A stretch of 64,000 nucleotides of DNA from Cryptomeria japonica (lineage: Eukaryota; Streptophyta; Pinopsida; Cupressales; Cupressaceae), in contig NC_081412.1 in the NCBI RefSeq assembly GCF_030272615.1, forward strand, positions 23,404,432 through 23,468,431. Direction: 5' to 3'. Positions 1-12,366 of this stretch are shown piece after piece (position 1 is the stretch's first letter; each line of letters opens with the position of its first letter). Made by a program: the position numbers and the translations under genes. Under the pieces are notes generated by a model. The model was not told the origin of the DNA and did no database searches. It worked only from the letters and a program-made list of their open reading frames with translations.

Positions 1-770
1 AAATAGATGACAACACAAAGAATTCAAATTAGCTATAGCCATTGATAAAGCCATTAAGGGAAAAAGCCAAGAGGGTTTTTCGCTATTGTACCAAACCCCA
101 AAATTAGTAGATTTTGTGATCCAAACAAAGCTCACATCCCACAAGAACAAAAAACAAGGATAGTTAAGCTTGATCATCATGAAAAAATTGAAGAAATTTC
201 CTACCTTTATTTGAAGGAACAAAATCTCAATCTATAACATTCTAGTTCCCGTCAACCTAAAAAGCCTACTTAGCTAAGTAATCACAACAACATTCCGTTC
301 CTTGGGAATTTAAACAAATGAAATGAATTCAAAATTTATAGAGTAGGAAAATTTTCTTAGTAAGAGATGCGAAGCTCTAGAAGGAAGTATGCACCTTCTC
401 TTTGTTCAAGAGAAACCAATATCATAGATTCTATTTCATGAATAACCTTCTTCCAACACAACTAGTAGGATTTTCTAAGCACCACAAGAATGGCACGAGC
501 CTCCATTTGATTATTAATGCAACACCCCATATAATAAGTGAATAAAAAATAATATAACTATCACTATCATATTCAACCCCACTAATTCCTGCAATACCCA
601 AGTCGCTCTATAATGATCCATCAATAAATTAATTTTGAAAAAACTAAGTGGGAAAGGAAACCACTTACTAATCATATCCACCTTCCTAGAAGGTCTAAAG
701 CCAAACTAAATCTAAGTAGCAAAAGAAGGAGAAATCCCAAAGAGTCTTGAAAGTGGGCATCATAAGTGAA
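1..770 (-). pseudogene. LINE-2 relic, 3' segment (RNase H-like)
   Basis: This is the decayed 3' part of an old LINE read on the minus strand. Around 350-660 the conceptual translation, with several stops and shifts, keeps the shape of a plant LINE RNase H domain: an FIDGS start corresponding to xxFDGS, then LGIAGISGV corresponding to the GNPGxAGxGGV block. It joins the zinc-binding segment at 1342 onward once the retrocopy at 787-1325 is removed. No open frame remains, so it is certainly non-functional. Its 3' end and any poly(A) lie near or beyond the window start. Confidence 0.55.
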
Positions 771-786
771 ATGTTCTCTTCAAAAG

Positions 787-1325
787 TCATGTTGCAGGTT
801 TTTGTTTAGCTTGATTTACCCAAAAGCAGGTTTATGATCCTAGTTCAAAAAGGTGTGCTTGTAATTTACAAATAAGATTTAAGGAGTGCTCACTTCTTTG
901 ATGTATATAGAGACATGCTAGACCAGGAGGAATTGGAAGCTCTAAATCAATTTCTGCAAGATAATAAGATCACACAGGAAGACAATGATACATGGAACAA
1001 AGAAAATGTCCAGTCTGATGGACCAAAGTGGGATGCAGTACAAGAACCTGATATTGACCCCTTGTGGGGAGATTTGAAGTAGACAAGGCTGAAGGAAGCA
1101 ACAATGTTATTGGGTCATTGGAGACATGATGACCCGAGATCTCTATTCTTTTTGGTTTTATGAACTCTATCGTTATTGAAATTTGTATATCTCTAGTTGA
1201 TATTGGTAAACTGTTATCGTAGTATAGGTGATTTTTTGATGTGATCCATACATATGTTATCTGATGGACACTGTTGAAAAGCTCATATGATGTCTTATTT
1301 GTGAACTATCTCTAATATAAAAAAA
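787..1325 (+). pseudogene. 5'-truncated processed retrocopy of an unrecognised gene
   Basis: A 16-bp direct repeat (ATGTTCTCTTCAAAAG, at 771-786 and 1326-1341) brackets this segment, and a run of eight A lies directly before the right copy. That is the signature of LINE-mediated retrotransposition of an mRNA. The plus strand reads an open stretch from about 900 to a TAG near 1081, with residues such as YRDMLDQEELEALNQFL and ending PLWGDLK, followed by about 240 bases resembling a 3' UTR. Upstream of it the frame is broken. The parent gene is not recognised. It sits between the zinc-binding and RNase H parts of LINE-2 and is therefore younger than it. Confidence 0.65.
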
Positions 1326-1341
1326 ATGTTCTCTTCAAAAG

Positions 1342-3557
1342 AGAATTTAGTCTCAATAGTTTTTTGACTGAATCCTTAATCTTCCACCAAACATGCATAA
1401 TGAGACTTTAGTGCCTTGTAAATTTGATTATTTCTCTCTAATAAACTCTACCAAAGAATAAAATTAGGACCAAGATCCTAGGTAACCACAAGTATAGAAG
1501 CCAATGCATAAAGATGACCTAAGTTAGCCCCAAAATTAACTAATGAAGTGGTATGAATAATAGTTTGGTTCCACATCTTCCATTATTCCCTCCAAATATC
1601 CATAGAGAATCGAGATTGAAAGAAAATTTAAGCTAGCCTTTATTCATTATTGTCACACAAGACACTTATAATTACCTTGAAATCCTCTCCTTTTTATATT
1701 ATCTAGGGTGAGGCATTTGTTTTGACAAAATATCCAAATAGATAGATTAAATGCCAAATAAAGTTATTTTAAATTTTTCTTGACCAAGGAAAGTCTCTCC
1801 TTTCCACCTTTCTTATGTTCTAAGAATTAATAACCAATAACAACCAAATAGGCCACCGTAGGATCATGAACTTGTGTAGGAATATCCATTCCCTATGGGA
1901 AACAACAAGACCAATTAGAAAGAATAGAGTTAGAGGGAGTCCAAGCTTTAGACGTTTTCCCTCTAGCAAACTAAAGGGAGCCTTATAATGACACACATGG
2001 GATCTCCCCATATAGATAACACTCTTAAATTCAACAAATTTTGACAATCTTGCACACCAAAAGATTTCACTCAAGTCTGAAGAGGGGAAATGAAGAGATA
2101 ATTGGGTACGATGATCCCAAGAGTCCTTCCAAAAAAGAGAATTGTCCCCAATATTGATAATCCAATATAATTCATTTATTATCAATTAAGCCCCCTTCTT
2201 AGGAGTTTTCCAAACCTTTGAACATTTCTTAGGTTGATCCATCTAAGGATCATAATCGTTATTAACTCCTCCCAAATATTTGTAATTAAGAACTCTAGCC
2301 CATGGTTACTTTGGGTTCTTGCATCATCTCCAATAGAATTTAGCAGTTAGGGCTTGACAATTGAATTTATCTTGCCAAAGACGAAGTCCATATTTTTTAG
2401 GTTTGTAGACTTGGTCCCAACTTATAAAACTCCGTTTTTGAGACTCCAACTTCCCTACCCTTAAGAATTTTCTAAAAAGAAGCGTGAATTTTCTTGAGAA
2501 ATGTTTTAGGGGTAGATGAAACTAAGAATTTCTAGATATGAAGAGTTGAGAAAACTAGATTTAAAAGTGTTAATGGTCTAACAAAAGATAACTACCAGAA
2601 AGTCTAATGACTAACTCTCATTTAATTTATTTCTAAAATGATATTCCATTGATCCCTTTCGAGGCTACTAGTAGATAAATGAATACCTAAATAATCTAAT
2701 GGGAGATTCCTTGTACTAAAGTGAAGAATGTGAGAGATTCTTTGTTGGATAGGCACTAAAGTATTAATGAAAAAATGTTGAATTTATGCTCATTAATTTG
2801 TTGACCAAAAGTAAAAAAATAAATGTCTAAAGGTTATGAAATTTATTACCTCACTAATTTTTACAACCCACATCAACGTTGTATCATTGAAAAACTAAAG
2901 ATGGGATTGCAAATCAAGACCTTGAGCCCAACATTGACCTTAGATGGAACCATTAGCTTTTGGTGCTTCATAAATTTTCAAAGACCTTTTTACATCAAGA
3001 CAAAAAAGTTAGGAGATAGGAGATCTCCTAACTAGAGTCCCTTAGAAGTAGAAAAAAGAGAAGAAATACCTTTGATAAGATTCAAGAACGAAGAAGAAGC
3101 CACACATCTCATATAACCCAATCAATCCATTTCAAGAAAAAACTAAAAACACTACACATTCTTGAGGAATGATCACATGAACCTATCATACACCTTGGAC
3201 ATGCCCAATTTAATTAATATCAAATTTATCCATGAATTTAGAGAGTCTTCTCGATTTTTTCTCTAGTCTTTAGGCAAATTTCACATCTTTATCCTTGGAA
3301 TTGAACTTAGAATGGTTATATTTAGTAGAGACAATAATGCCATTAAGAATTTGATGCACTTTAACAAATCCACCTTGCTTAGATGAAATTATGCACACAC
3401 AAAAATACTTGAAATTCCCATCAATAAGTTTGGTGGTTATCTTATAAGTAATATTGTAGAGAGTAATGGGCTGAAATAACTCAAAAGAGTTAGCTCACTC
3501 TTATTTGGGAATTAAGGTCAAAAAAGGTAAAATCGATAGTTTTAAGCATTTGAAAAT
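1342..3557 (-). pseudogene. LINE-2 relic: reverse transcriptase and zinc-binding region
   Basis: Minus-strand LINE coding remnants. Near 3480-3300 the translation reads ELFQPITLYNITYKITTKLI followed by SKQGGFV, matching the LINE RT block RPISLCNVxYKIxxK...EQGGFV. Near 3180 it reads LGMSKVYDRF, corresponding to LDxSKAYDRV. The stretch 1820-2185 (121 codons) begins GDNSLFWKDSWD, typical of the region between RT and the zf-RVT domain. Many stops make it a dead copy. It continues into 7405-8209 once the LTR element at 3558-7404 is removed. Confidence 0.7.
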
Positions 3558-4081
3558 TGTAAGAATTGGCTATGAAGGTAGCCACCCAAGGTCTAGAGGC
3601 CAAATGGAAAGCACAACAACAAGAGAGATAGAATGTGACAAGAATAAACTATATTCTTATCAATGATGTAATATGAAATGGATCAACTAGATTAATTATT
3701 ACATAGGAGACCCATTGGTTATATAGCCAAGGTGAGAACATATGAGTGCATGAGATTATGAAAAATGTCGTAATCTTATGACATGAGATAGAAGGAGATG
3801 ACCTATCATGCTACCTAAAGTGGAAAAGTGATAGAGTGATAACACCACTAAAGGTGGATCACCCACCTAAGGTGAAAAAGTGCAACCATGAATGGTGGAT
3901 ATGTTAATGTGATAAAGACACTAAAGATGGAGACACCACATAAAGTGGAAATAACATGATAAGTCCACCTAAAGTGGAGATTCTCCAACAAATCCTATGT
4001 GGTCCCTAAGTAGCTTAAGTGACGTGTAATTAGGACCTAGGTAGAGAATAACCAAGGTAAAACACCTTAATTGCACCAACA
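3558..4081 (-). repeat. LTR (3' copy) of the 3.85-kb element
   Basis: Direct-repeat partner of 6879-7404. It has TG...CA ends and a TATA-like minus-strand motif (GGCTATATAACC, 3717-3728) at the same place as a TATATAAA-type motif in the partner. It contains many short copies of a CACCTAAAGTGG-type motif. Confidence 0.85.
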
Positions 4082-6866
4082 CCGCCTCTTAAGCACAACT
4101 TAGGGATATGTGCACAAAAGCTAACAATGCAAGATTGATTTCGACAACTAGGCCATGTTAGGTGCCCATGTACAAATCTCTCACAAACAAAGAAAAGGAG
4201 AAAACCTAGTGAGACAAAACTCCTGCCCCCAAAAAAGATCAAAACACAAAATGATCTCAAAGAATAATGATAAAGACAAAACCCCATGTGAGGAAAAAGT
4301 CCCCCCCCCCCCCCCAATAGGGAGACTCTCTCAAAGAAGTGCAATTTGGTTTGTAGGTTAGGAAAAGGTGATGTTGTGGGCTCCCTTGTTTGTCTTATGC
4401 CCTACTCTCCTTGTTTGAATCAATCCCAACACCCAAACTCCTTTGGAGAACTCTCTACCACTTAATTTGTTCCAATTCTTCAAGTCCAAGGTTAGAACTC
4501 AGAGGAATAAGTTCAACCTCCAAGCCTAATTCAATTCTCTTCACTTGCAGGGGATTAGGACGGATCTGAGATGGTTTATCAACTCCCTCCATGTGGTTTT
4601 GAAGTTTACTTCCCTTCATTTCCCTATTCACTTTCATGGTTCCTATAGTTTAGGCCTTGTAGCCCTATGAGCCCCTTTTAGCCCTGCTTTCACGGTTTTT
4701 GCTCCTTTGCTCTAAAACCTTCCAAAGGACCCTCCAAAAGCCTTGGTGATATGGATGCCCATTTGAACACTCTTCAAGATTATGGAGATTAGATGGTCTG
4801 GAACGACCGTACAGGTACGGTCCCCAAAATGGCTCTTTTGAAGGGTTTAAGGCTTGTGTGCTTTCACCAATGGGTTTTATAGGACTCCACACCTTGTCAA
4901 ACCTACACAATCACACTGAGTATTTGCATAACAACCATCCTCCATGCCAATCACTTGGCTCTATCAAATTTGATCACCCCTGCAAGAAATAAGAAAAATA
5001 ACAGTCATGTTCCCTAGCCGAGCTATGGATCTCGCCTAGGGCATGATGGTAAAGTGTTCCAATGCAACTTCCGAGACACAAAATAAAATATTTACACTAT
5101 ACACAGACTCCATTACTTGAATCACAAAGGCCATTGAGAAACCACAATGGGAATTCAAGTTGGAGCCATTTTTAGGTCCTTAACCCCTTTACTCAGACTG
5201 AGAGCAGTGCAAACAAGAAATAATTTCAATTCACCAACTAAACCTACACTATGAAGGGACACAAATACTGTTTGAGCACAACAACAATAAGTGCTAGAAT
5301 TCCATGAAAGAACAGTATGGAAATCAATTCATTTAGTATGGACTGCAACAAGCAATTTGACAATTTTAGTGAAAAATCTGGAAATTGCCCCAAGTTGCTA
5401 TTCAAAATTCAATCTTTGGAGCTTCCAAATCTTTTACAATGTTTTGAGTGGCCTTATATATGCCTACTCAATCAAAACCAACCACCAATTGGACCTCTAA
5501 CTACTGATTTGAGCATTTTGTCAAAATTGCTCACATTTTCGCAAAATGTTGTCAAGCCACCATGACAACTTTTACACTACAATGCATTTTGACAAATATT
5601 GAAAATCCTCACACTCTTGACCCCCTAGGATGATTTCCTAACATCAAATAAACATTTTCAAAGTCCTTATGATGCCTTACAAGGAGTTTTACAAAATTTT
5701 GCTATATGATGCCATTTGAGGCTTACAAAGGCACATAGGCCCAAACAGAGTAAACAAGCTAAGATTAATGACAAGCAAACTAAAAAAAACTCAAGCACAC
5801 TCTTGGACTCTTAAATATTCCTTTATTCAATCATTGACCCAATGAGGATCATTCACACCAAAAAGTTGAAGTTCACTAAGAAACCTTAGGCCACCCCCCC
5901 ACCACTATAAGAGAGAAGAAAAGAGACCATGAATCCCCCCTTCAATGTAGAATATCCTACAAGGATGGTCTAAGATGTTGACCAACATTTCTTCCCATTA
6001 GGAATAAATATAACTAATGTTGCACTAAGAATGTCAAAGTGTGACAAAACTAGGTACTACTGCCAATGAAAAACGGATGATGAATCACTCATTGCAATAT
6101 GATAGAGATTAGGCATGGAGACACGTGTATGAGTATCAATTGGATACTCAAACTACATACATTATCAATTCGACACATGTACCAAGTCTCACAATATAGT
6201 TCATAACCTACTGAATACAAGAGGATTACATCAAATGAGTCATCAATGAAAAAGTACAATAAAATGTCACTTTATATTAGTATGTTTACAACATAGCTCA
6301 TGCAAGAGATTACAACAAGACATAGTGAAAATTAGGAAGCATGAAGATGAATATGCCACCAAGGAATGTTCTATAGATGATCGTTGATGATGCCCTATAA
6401 TTGGGATGATGGGAAGAAAAAATTAGGAGAAACTATCCCCCTTGGCTACCAATTGGAGGACAGATCACTACAAGCTTAATGACATCCGTACGATGACCAG
6501 GGGGAGTTTTTTCTTCAACATTAAGTTCCATACTCCAATTTAGATGAATGGACACATGATCTTGGGGGTTTTAGGCTTTTGAACATGATGACAGGGTCGA
6601 TTTTGCCCCAATGTGCTCTAAATTGCAGGTGCCTCCTGGATTTGGTAACCTCTATCCACCTTCAAACAGTTGTAGATTTAGCCTTTGGTATCGGATTTGG
6701 ATGAAACAAAAGGCGATTCTGACTTTCTCAAACCTTCTGAATTCAATGGTAACCTCAAATATGACCTATAAATCTCTAATTTTGACCTATAATAGAAAGC
6801 CACAAAATGCAAAACCCAAAATTACACCAAAATGATCTCAAATGGCAAACTAATGGCACTCTAAAA
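4082..6866. other. Interior of the 3.85-kb element, no recognised coding
   Basis: I find no convincing gene here. The minus strand has two short open stretches (4455-4637 and 4665-4910) without a recognisable domain. A 15-base C homopolymer lies at 4301-4315. A captured gene fragment with introns cannot be excluded. Confidence 0.4.
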
Positions 6867-6878
6867 GCTCTAATACCA
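6867..6878 (-). promoter_or_regulatory. Primer binding site (tRNA-Met type)
   Basis: The minus strand reads TGGTATTAGAGC directly against the LTR end. It differs at one base from the plant Met-type primer site TGGTATCAGAGC, and it sets the element's orientation. Confidence 0.75.
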
Positions 6879-7404
6879 TGTAAGATCTGGCTATGAAGGT
6901 AGCTACCTAAGATCTAGAGGCCAAATAGAAAGCACAACAAAAATATTGATAAAATGTGACAAGAATAAATTGTATTGTCATCAATGATGCAATATAAATT
7001 GGATCATCTAGATTGATCATAACATAGGACACCTCTTGTTTATATATCTAATGTGAAAACATAGAAGTGCATAAGATTGACAAGTGTCATAATATTATGA
7101 CATGAGACAAAAAGATATAACCTATCATGGCACCTAAAGTGGAAAAGTGATAGAGTGATAACATCACTAAAGGTGGATCATCCACCTAAGGTGGAAAAGT
7201 ACAACCATGAAAGGTGGATATGATAATGTGATACAGACACTACAAGTTGAGACACCACATAAAGTGGAAATGATAACATGATAAGTCCACCTAAAGTGGA
7301 TATTCTCCAACAATTCCTATGTGGTCCCTAAGTAAGCATAAGTGATGTGTAATTAGTACCTAGGTGGAGAATAATAAGATGAAACACCTTAAGTTACACC
7401 AACA
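6879..7404 (-). repeat. LTR (5' copy) of the 3.85-kb element
   Basis: Direct-repeat partner of 3558-4081. It carries the primer site on its inner side and a TATA-like minus-strand motif at 7038-7048. Confidence 0.85.
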
Positions 7405-8209
7405 CTTATTAGTATGGGATTCATGAACCATCCCCAATAGATCAAATTTTAGAATGTCCAAAAATTCTTTAAAAAATATGTGAAAATCATTAGGAGCAAG
7501 GGATTTACCTTTCTATATCTAAAACACAACCATCTCAAGCTCTTCAATAGTGATTGGTCCCATAAAAATACTATTGATATCTTTAGAAACTAAAGGATGA
7601 ATGTAGTCCAATATCAATTTCTCCTCCTCCAATGCATTTGAACTATTTTATGTGAAGAAGAAGAAATACAAGATTATTTCCCTAGAGATGTCACAAAAAG
7701 AGGAAACTTGATCTCCCTCTATTGAGATGAGAGATGATAAAATATTGCCAATTCTCCTTTGACAAAATTATTGAAGAAATAAGTTTTCATATCCCCTTCT
7801 TGAAGTTAGTCAATTATTATTTTTGTTCCAAAAGTCTTATTGTGGATCTCCCATTCATTAAATTATTTGAAACTATAAGACTCTTCAAAAAGGAGTTCCT
7901 TGCTTATTCCAAATTCCTTTAAATCTAAAAATTAATACCATCGATTTTTCTTGAAATTGAGCCTCTTTCTTAAAATTATATTCAAAAGAACATTTGTTCC
8001 ACTAATTAAGCTTAAACTTAACAAACTAAAATCCTTTAAAACAATAATACATAGTTCTACCAAAAGAAAGCTTTCCCTACAAACACCATGCGACCTTGTC
8101 CTCATGAATATCAAGATCCTTGAACCACATAAGTTGCAACTTGAAGGGAGCCTTTTTAGGAAAGAAAAATAGCGAGGAAAACAATTTAATTAATCAATGA
8201 TATGATCCC
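7405..8209 (-). pseudogene. LINE-2 relic: endonuclease end to RT start
   Basis: Minus-strand remnant that bridges the endonuclease part (41953 onward) and the RT part (3557 downward). Reading from 8150 it gives FKLQLMWFKDLDIHE and later WNKCSFEYNFKKEA, corresponding to the LINE linker FRFExMWL...WNKxVFGN. It then gives ITIEELEMVVF and KGKSLAPNDFHIFFKEF, corresponding to the xEExxxALxxMxxxKSPGPDGF block at the start of LINE RT. Numerous stops are present. The last five bases (ATCCC, 8205-8209) are the target duplication of the array that follows. Confidence 0.7.
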
Positions 8210-9114
8210 CGTTGGAATACAATGAATCCAAGAACACTGAGAGGGGGGTGAATTAGTGTTCTGTCGGTGCAAAAAGATTTTAACCTTTTATAACATACAC
8301 ATATAAATCGGTAAATGAAGAAACATATAACACGAAGTAAATAAACCAGCCACATGAATGAACACCATAAAACATAGAATTTTATACGTGGAAAACCTCA
8401 AAGAGGAAAAACCACGATGAGATTTGTGACCCACAATATCAATTCACTGGTCATATGAAAGATATTACATAGCATGGGGGCCTGCACATGCAGGAAGGCA
8501 CACTGCCTAGAGCACACTGCTCAACACAAAAGAGTCTCACTGACTACAAGCTTCTGCTGAGATAAAACAGTAATGGTGAACTCACAAAATGCATCTGCAA
8601 TGCCAAAAAGAGTTCCGGTATAGCTCTGCTATGTACCGGTTCATAAACCGTCAACCCTTTTATTGATATCTCCTTTCCTCCAAGAATAATTTACAAACCA
8701 TCTACTGATCATTGCATGCTATTACTTTCGCATACAAATGACCTACATATATATCCTTCGCATCATTTTATTCTACTACCTTGTCATATCTCAAAATGAC
8801 CTAATAGACTGACTTATATACCCTCTACAAACAATATGCCTTATGTCGGCTTACAATACATTACAAAAGATATTCAATGTCGACCCTATATAATAATTAT
8901 AAAATAATTTTACAAATAAAAATTTATAGATCCCAGACTGATGTCGGCTTCATTGAAGTGTTGGATGTCTGTGCCAGTGATGACCCTAATTACTCAAATG
9001 CCGGTATCTGTCGTTGTATGCCTCCAATGCCGGTATTTGCCAGTATATGTCTTCTATAGAATCTTGTTGCCATCAATGAAAACATATGAATCCAATGAGT
9101 TTTAATTTCCAACA
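8210..9114 (-). repeat. Array LTR A
   Basis: Leftmost LTR, corresponding to TGTTGGAATACAATG...CCAACA, with the first base changed to C. It contains the terminal hairpin region at 8225-8265 and a minus-strand TATA motif at 8812-8822. Confidence 0.9.
8812..8822 (-). promoter_or_regulatory. LTR TATA box
   Basis: The minus strand reads GGTATATAAGTC. The same motif is at the matching place in LTR B (near 23125), C (near 28585) and D (near 41645), so it is the probable retroelement promoter core. Confidence 0.6.
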
Positions 9115-9126
9115 ATCTCCTCCTTT
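9115..9126 (-). promoter_or_regulatory. Polypurine tract, internal region 1
   Basis: The minus strand reads AAAGGAGGAGAT directly before the 3' LTR start TGTTGG. The equivalents are 23417-23428 and 28887-28898. This is the expected plus-strand DNA primer site of an LTR element. Confidence 0.75.
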
Positions 9127-9339
9127 GGCATTGATGACAACACTCATGTGAAAAATGGATTCCCTGCCGGTTCAACTGAAACATGCTCCCCCTCAGCTGA
9201 TTGACTATGTTTGCAATATACTCTCTGTCTGATATCCTCCCCCTAGGATTATATACATATTTTTCACATACATATACTCCCCCTTTGGCATCAATGCCAA
9301 AGACCGGTGAAAGAATTGAAAGAATAATTACAGATTGCT

Positions 9340-12112
9340 TTACCAGACTTTGACCAATTTCAAGATTTCTGGATAACCTTTCTCTAGTAGTTGTATATAG
9401 GTAGCCCAGCCAATTTTGAATGTTTCAAATATTGATACAAGTCCACTAAATAAATGTGCAAGTGTTTCTTTCTCAACGACTTCTGTCGGTGTGGGCTTCG
9501 CAAGCATATCCATGTGTTCCCTCTTATGTACACCAAGTGAATCCAATCTTGGACTCACCAAACCTCTGAGACTCCTTGCTTTTTCTGAATAATCTTTTCT
9601 CTTTCCTTTTCAAAAGCAAAAATTTGGTTCTCCAAAGTCAAAATTTGTCCATCAATGGATGTTGTAAGTGAAGTTAGTCCATCAAAAGAATTTTCAATAT
9701 TAGCAATATTTTCTTGTAACTCCTTTATCCTCTTATCTACATTTGTTGTAAGAATCTCTATATTACAACAGACCCTATAGATGTTAGTACCCCATTTCAA
9801 AGAATTTTTAATAAGTATAAGTTTCTCTTCAACCTTCCTCTTCTCTGTCTCAATAATCTGGTCAAAAGCGGCTTTCTTAGCCAAAGTAAATATTTCAAGT
9901 GCTTACCCGTCAGAAATCTATTGTAGTGATTGAAACATTTTAGATCTGTGCTCTGTCAATACCTTAAGCTTGCCGGAAGGGCTTTCTTCATTTTCAATCA
10001 TACAATCGGGAATCAATCTGTGCAAAATTGTTATTGACTGATCTATTATTCCTTTGTCTGTAGATCCCTCCTTCATTAGCTTTTGAGTAGCCATCAACAT
10101 TAGCTCTGTGGGACTCATCTTTGTGATTGATTTCTTCTCAACTTGACAAGTGTCAATTGCTAAAAGTTTTGTTGGGGAATCAACTGTCGGTATGGTATTG
10201 TGTGTCTTATCAGTCTCCTTTTCCTTATCCTCTCTTAGTGTATCTCTTTTCTCATCCTCTTTTGCATCGGTGGCTTCGCCACTTGGTGGAGTATCTGTTA
10301 CTGCCGGTGGAGTATTATCCACAATATTATCAGTATCCTGTACAGTACCTATATTACCTTGCTCAGACTATACAAATGTTGTCTCTGTCTGTTTAGTCTG
10401 TACACTCTCATCAGTTTTAGGATTATCTACCAGTTCATTCAAAATTTGATCTGAACTTCCCAAAATTTCTTTCCCTTTAGATTTGTCCGGAATGGTGGGA
10501 GTTCTTGCCTTAGCAAATTCTTCTTGAGAAGTAAGGAAATCGGGATTCTTTTGGAAGAATTTATCCCAACCATCTCTAGTCTCATTTATTATTTCATTGA
10601 TTCTACCCATCATTAAGCTTATTTGTCGAGGTTTGCTGCTAAAGATTGTTCTATTGGCAACTTCTATACATCTTTTCATTTCCTCATTATTTATAGAACC
10701 ACACATACTCAAAAGTTCAACTTCTTTAATCTCTCTGTCCCTCTTGATTGCATCTAATCTCCTTGCATCTAACTTATTATACAATGATAAAGGAATTTCC
10801 TTCAAAATCTCTACCAAAGCCTTCCTATATATATCTAAATGTAACATAATTGCTTCTTCTATTTCATTTTACTCATTATCATCTAAATCTTCATAGAAAT
10901 TTGACAAATTCTTCAAAATTCCATCTTTAGTTACCTCATCTATCAATTTTGCACAAGTCATTGGGGGGATGATGGTAACATTACCAGATTCAATTGCTTC
11001 ATCTATCACACTCTTTTTCTTCTTGTTGGGGGTTGCAGAAGCAGATGGATCAGGCTTCCTCTTTTGGGTAGGTTTTCTTGCCGGAGGTGTGGATGATGTT
11101 CTCACATTTCTTACTAGCTTCCTCCTTGGCTCTACCTTCTTCTTTTCTACCCGAGGCTTGTCAGCTTTCTTCCTCTGTACCCTTCTGAATGCAAGAGGTT
11201 GATTATACTCTACATTAGAGTCGAAAGTGATAGGAGATATGAAAGTTGCTAGCCTCTTTACCTCAGGAGCACTTTTCACTATAGTTGTTGCAGCTGCCAT
11301 TACCGGTTGATCTACCTATTTAGATCTATAACCTAGTTCTATATCTATCCTGTGAATTATATTTTGAATGAAGACAAACATTTTGTCTATTTTCTTTCCC
11401 TCATTTTCTTATTGAAACCAATTTTAACTTCAAGAGCCTTGCTCTCTGTAGTACCAAAGTGTTCAACCTTATCATCCAAAGGATCATCAATCAATATTTT
11501 AGCATATAGTTCCAAGATGTTGTCATCAACTTCATAACCCAATTCAATGACCCATATTGTTCTAGGTTCCACCGCTTCCATGAGTGTCTCATTTGTTTTT
11601 ACCATGAAGCAGATTTGAGTGGAGTATTTCTCCACAATGTGTTTAGAGATTCTCTCCCTCAGTCTCATGTTCTCTTGAAAAGTTTTAAAGAAGCCCGATA
11701 ACTTCTCATCCATGTTCCATCCAAGACCGGTGATTAAATATTTAATCTGCATACTTACCGGTATGTCATGAGCCCAACGTTTCTTTCCCAAACCCGGTAG
11801 CTCATTCATGAAATATAACATCAAGAAGACAATAAGATTGCCAAACCGGAAAGTTCCTTTCTTAACACCTTTGATCTTGCGAAGATTTAACATTAATTCA
11901 CTTCTTAACCATTCACACAAATCACACTTTCCATTATTCTTTATCATTTGATATGCAACATGGATACAAGAACTGGAAACAGAGTTCAATCGACTTGAAT
12001 GTGTTACCTTGTAGCCAATGATAATGCTGGAAAATTTCACATCTACATCTTTAATGGTGCTTACCCTCATTGACCTTCCATCATGGGTTGCACCGGTGAT
12101 CTTTTCAATCAT
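9340..12112 (-). pseudogene. Array ORF2, copy 1 (unknown protein, about 920 codons)
   Basis: A long minus-strand coding region lies where pol would normally be. From the 5' side: a block of about 240 residues starting IEKITGATHDGRSM, containing CDLCEWLRSELM and LMLYFMNELPGLGKKRWAHD; a basic, Lys/Pro-rich stretch (RRVQRKKADKPRVEKKK); a helical segment; an acidic Thr/Pro-rich linker near 10300; and a C-terminal coiled coil (NVDKRIKELQENIANIENSF) ending LKLVKVW. It is split by at least two frameshifts (between 11387 and 11300, and near 9560) and a few stops. I do not recognise a family. The position recalls the env-like or accessory ORFs of some plant Copia elements, but this is only a guess. 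Confidence 0.7.
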
Positions 12113-12366
12113 ATTGTTGGAGATCTTCTTCCCTGGTTTCTATCCAACTTTGGGTAAGCCGATTGAAAGATTTTGATCATTTCTCAGATAACTCCTAGAA
12201 ATCCTTTAGAATGCCTTTGCTCGCTCTCGATCGCCTGTGATTTGCCTTTGCTTTGCTCGAGTGTTGGGTGAGTGAAAATGAGTCTATTTTCCCTTTTTAT
12301 CAGTGAGTAAACCCTAATTCTTTACTGTCATAAATGCTTAGCGGTGTACCCTACCAGATGTCGGTT
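12113..12366. other. Spacer between array ORF1 and ORF2
   Basis: About 250 bases without an open frame. The equivalents are 26401-26645 and 39454-39716. It may hold the signal that lets ORF2 be expressed separately, but nothing is recognisable. Confidence 0.35.

Larger units (their letters stand above)
3558..7404 (-). mobile_element. Non-autonomous LTR retrotransposon (about 3.85 kb)
   Basis: Two direct repeats of 524 and 526 bp (3558-4081 and 6879-7404) begin TGTAAGA and end ACACCAACA. The element runs on the minus strand: next to the right LTR is a primer site close to initiator tRNA-Met (minus TGGTATTAGAGC), and next to the left LTR is a purine-rich stretch (minus CTTAAGAGGCGG). The 2.8-kb interior has no gag or pol I can recognise, so the element would depend on another for movement. 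It interrupts the LINE-2 RT. The 5-bp flanks (AAAAT and CTTAT) do not match, so the target duplication has decayed or the ends have shifted. Confidence 0.8.

Noticed and set aside
3558-7404. A 5-bp target duplication for the 3.85-kb element
   Set aside because: Flanks AAAAT and CTTAT do not match, so I do not claim one.
10127-10449. Plus-strand ORFs of 89 and 99 codons
   Set aside because: They are antisense to the Thr/Pro-rich linker of array ORF2; similar shadows occur in copies 2 and 3.
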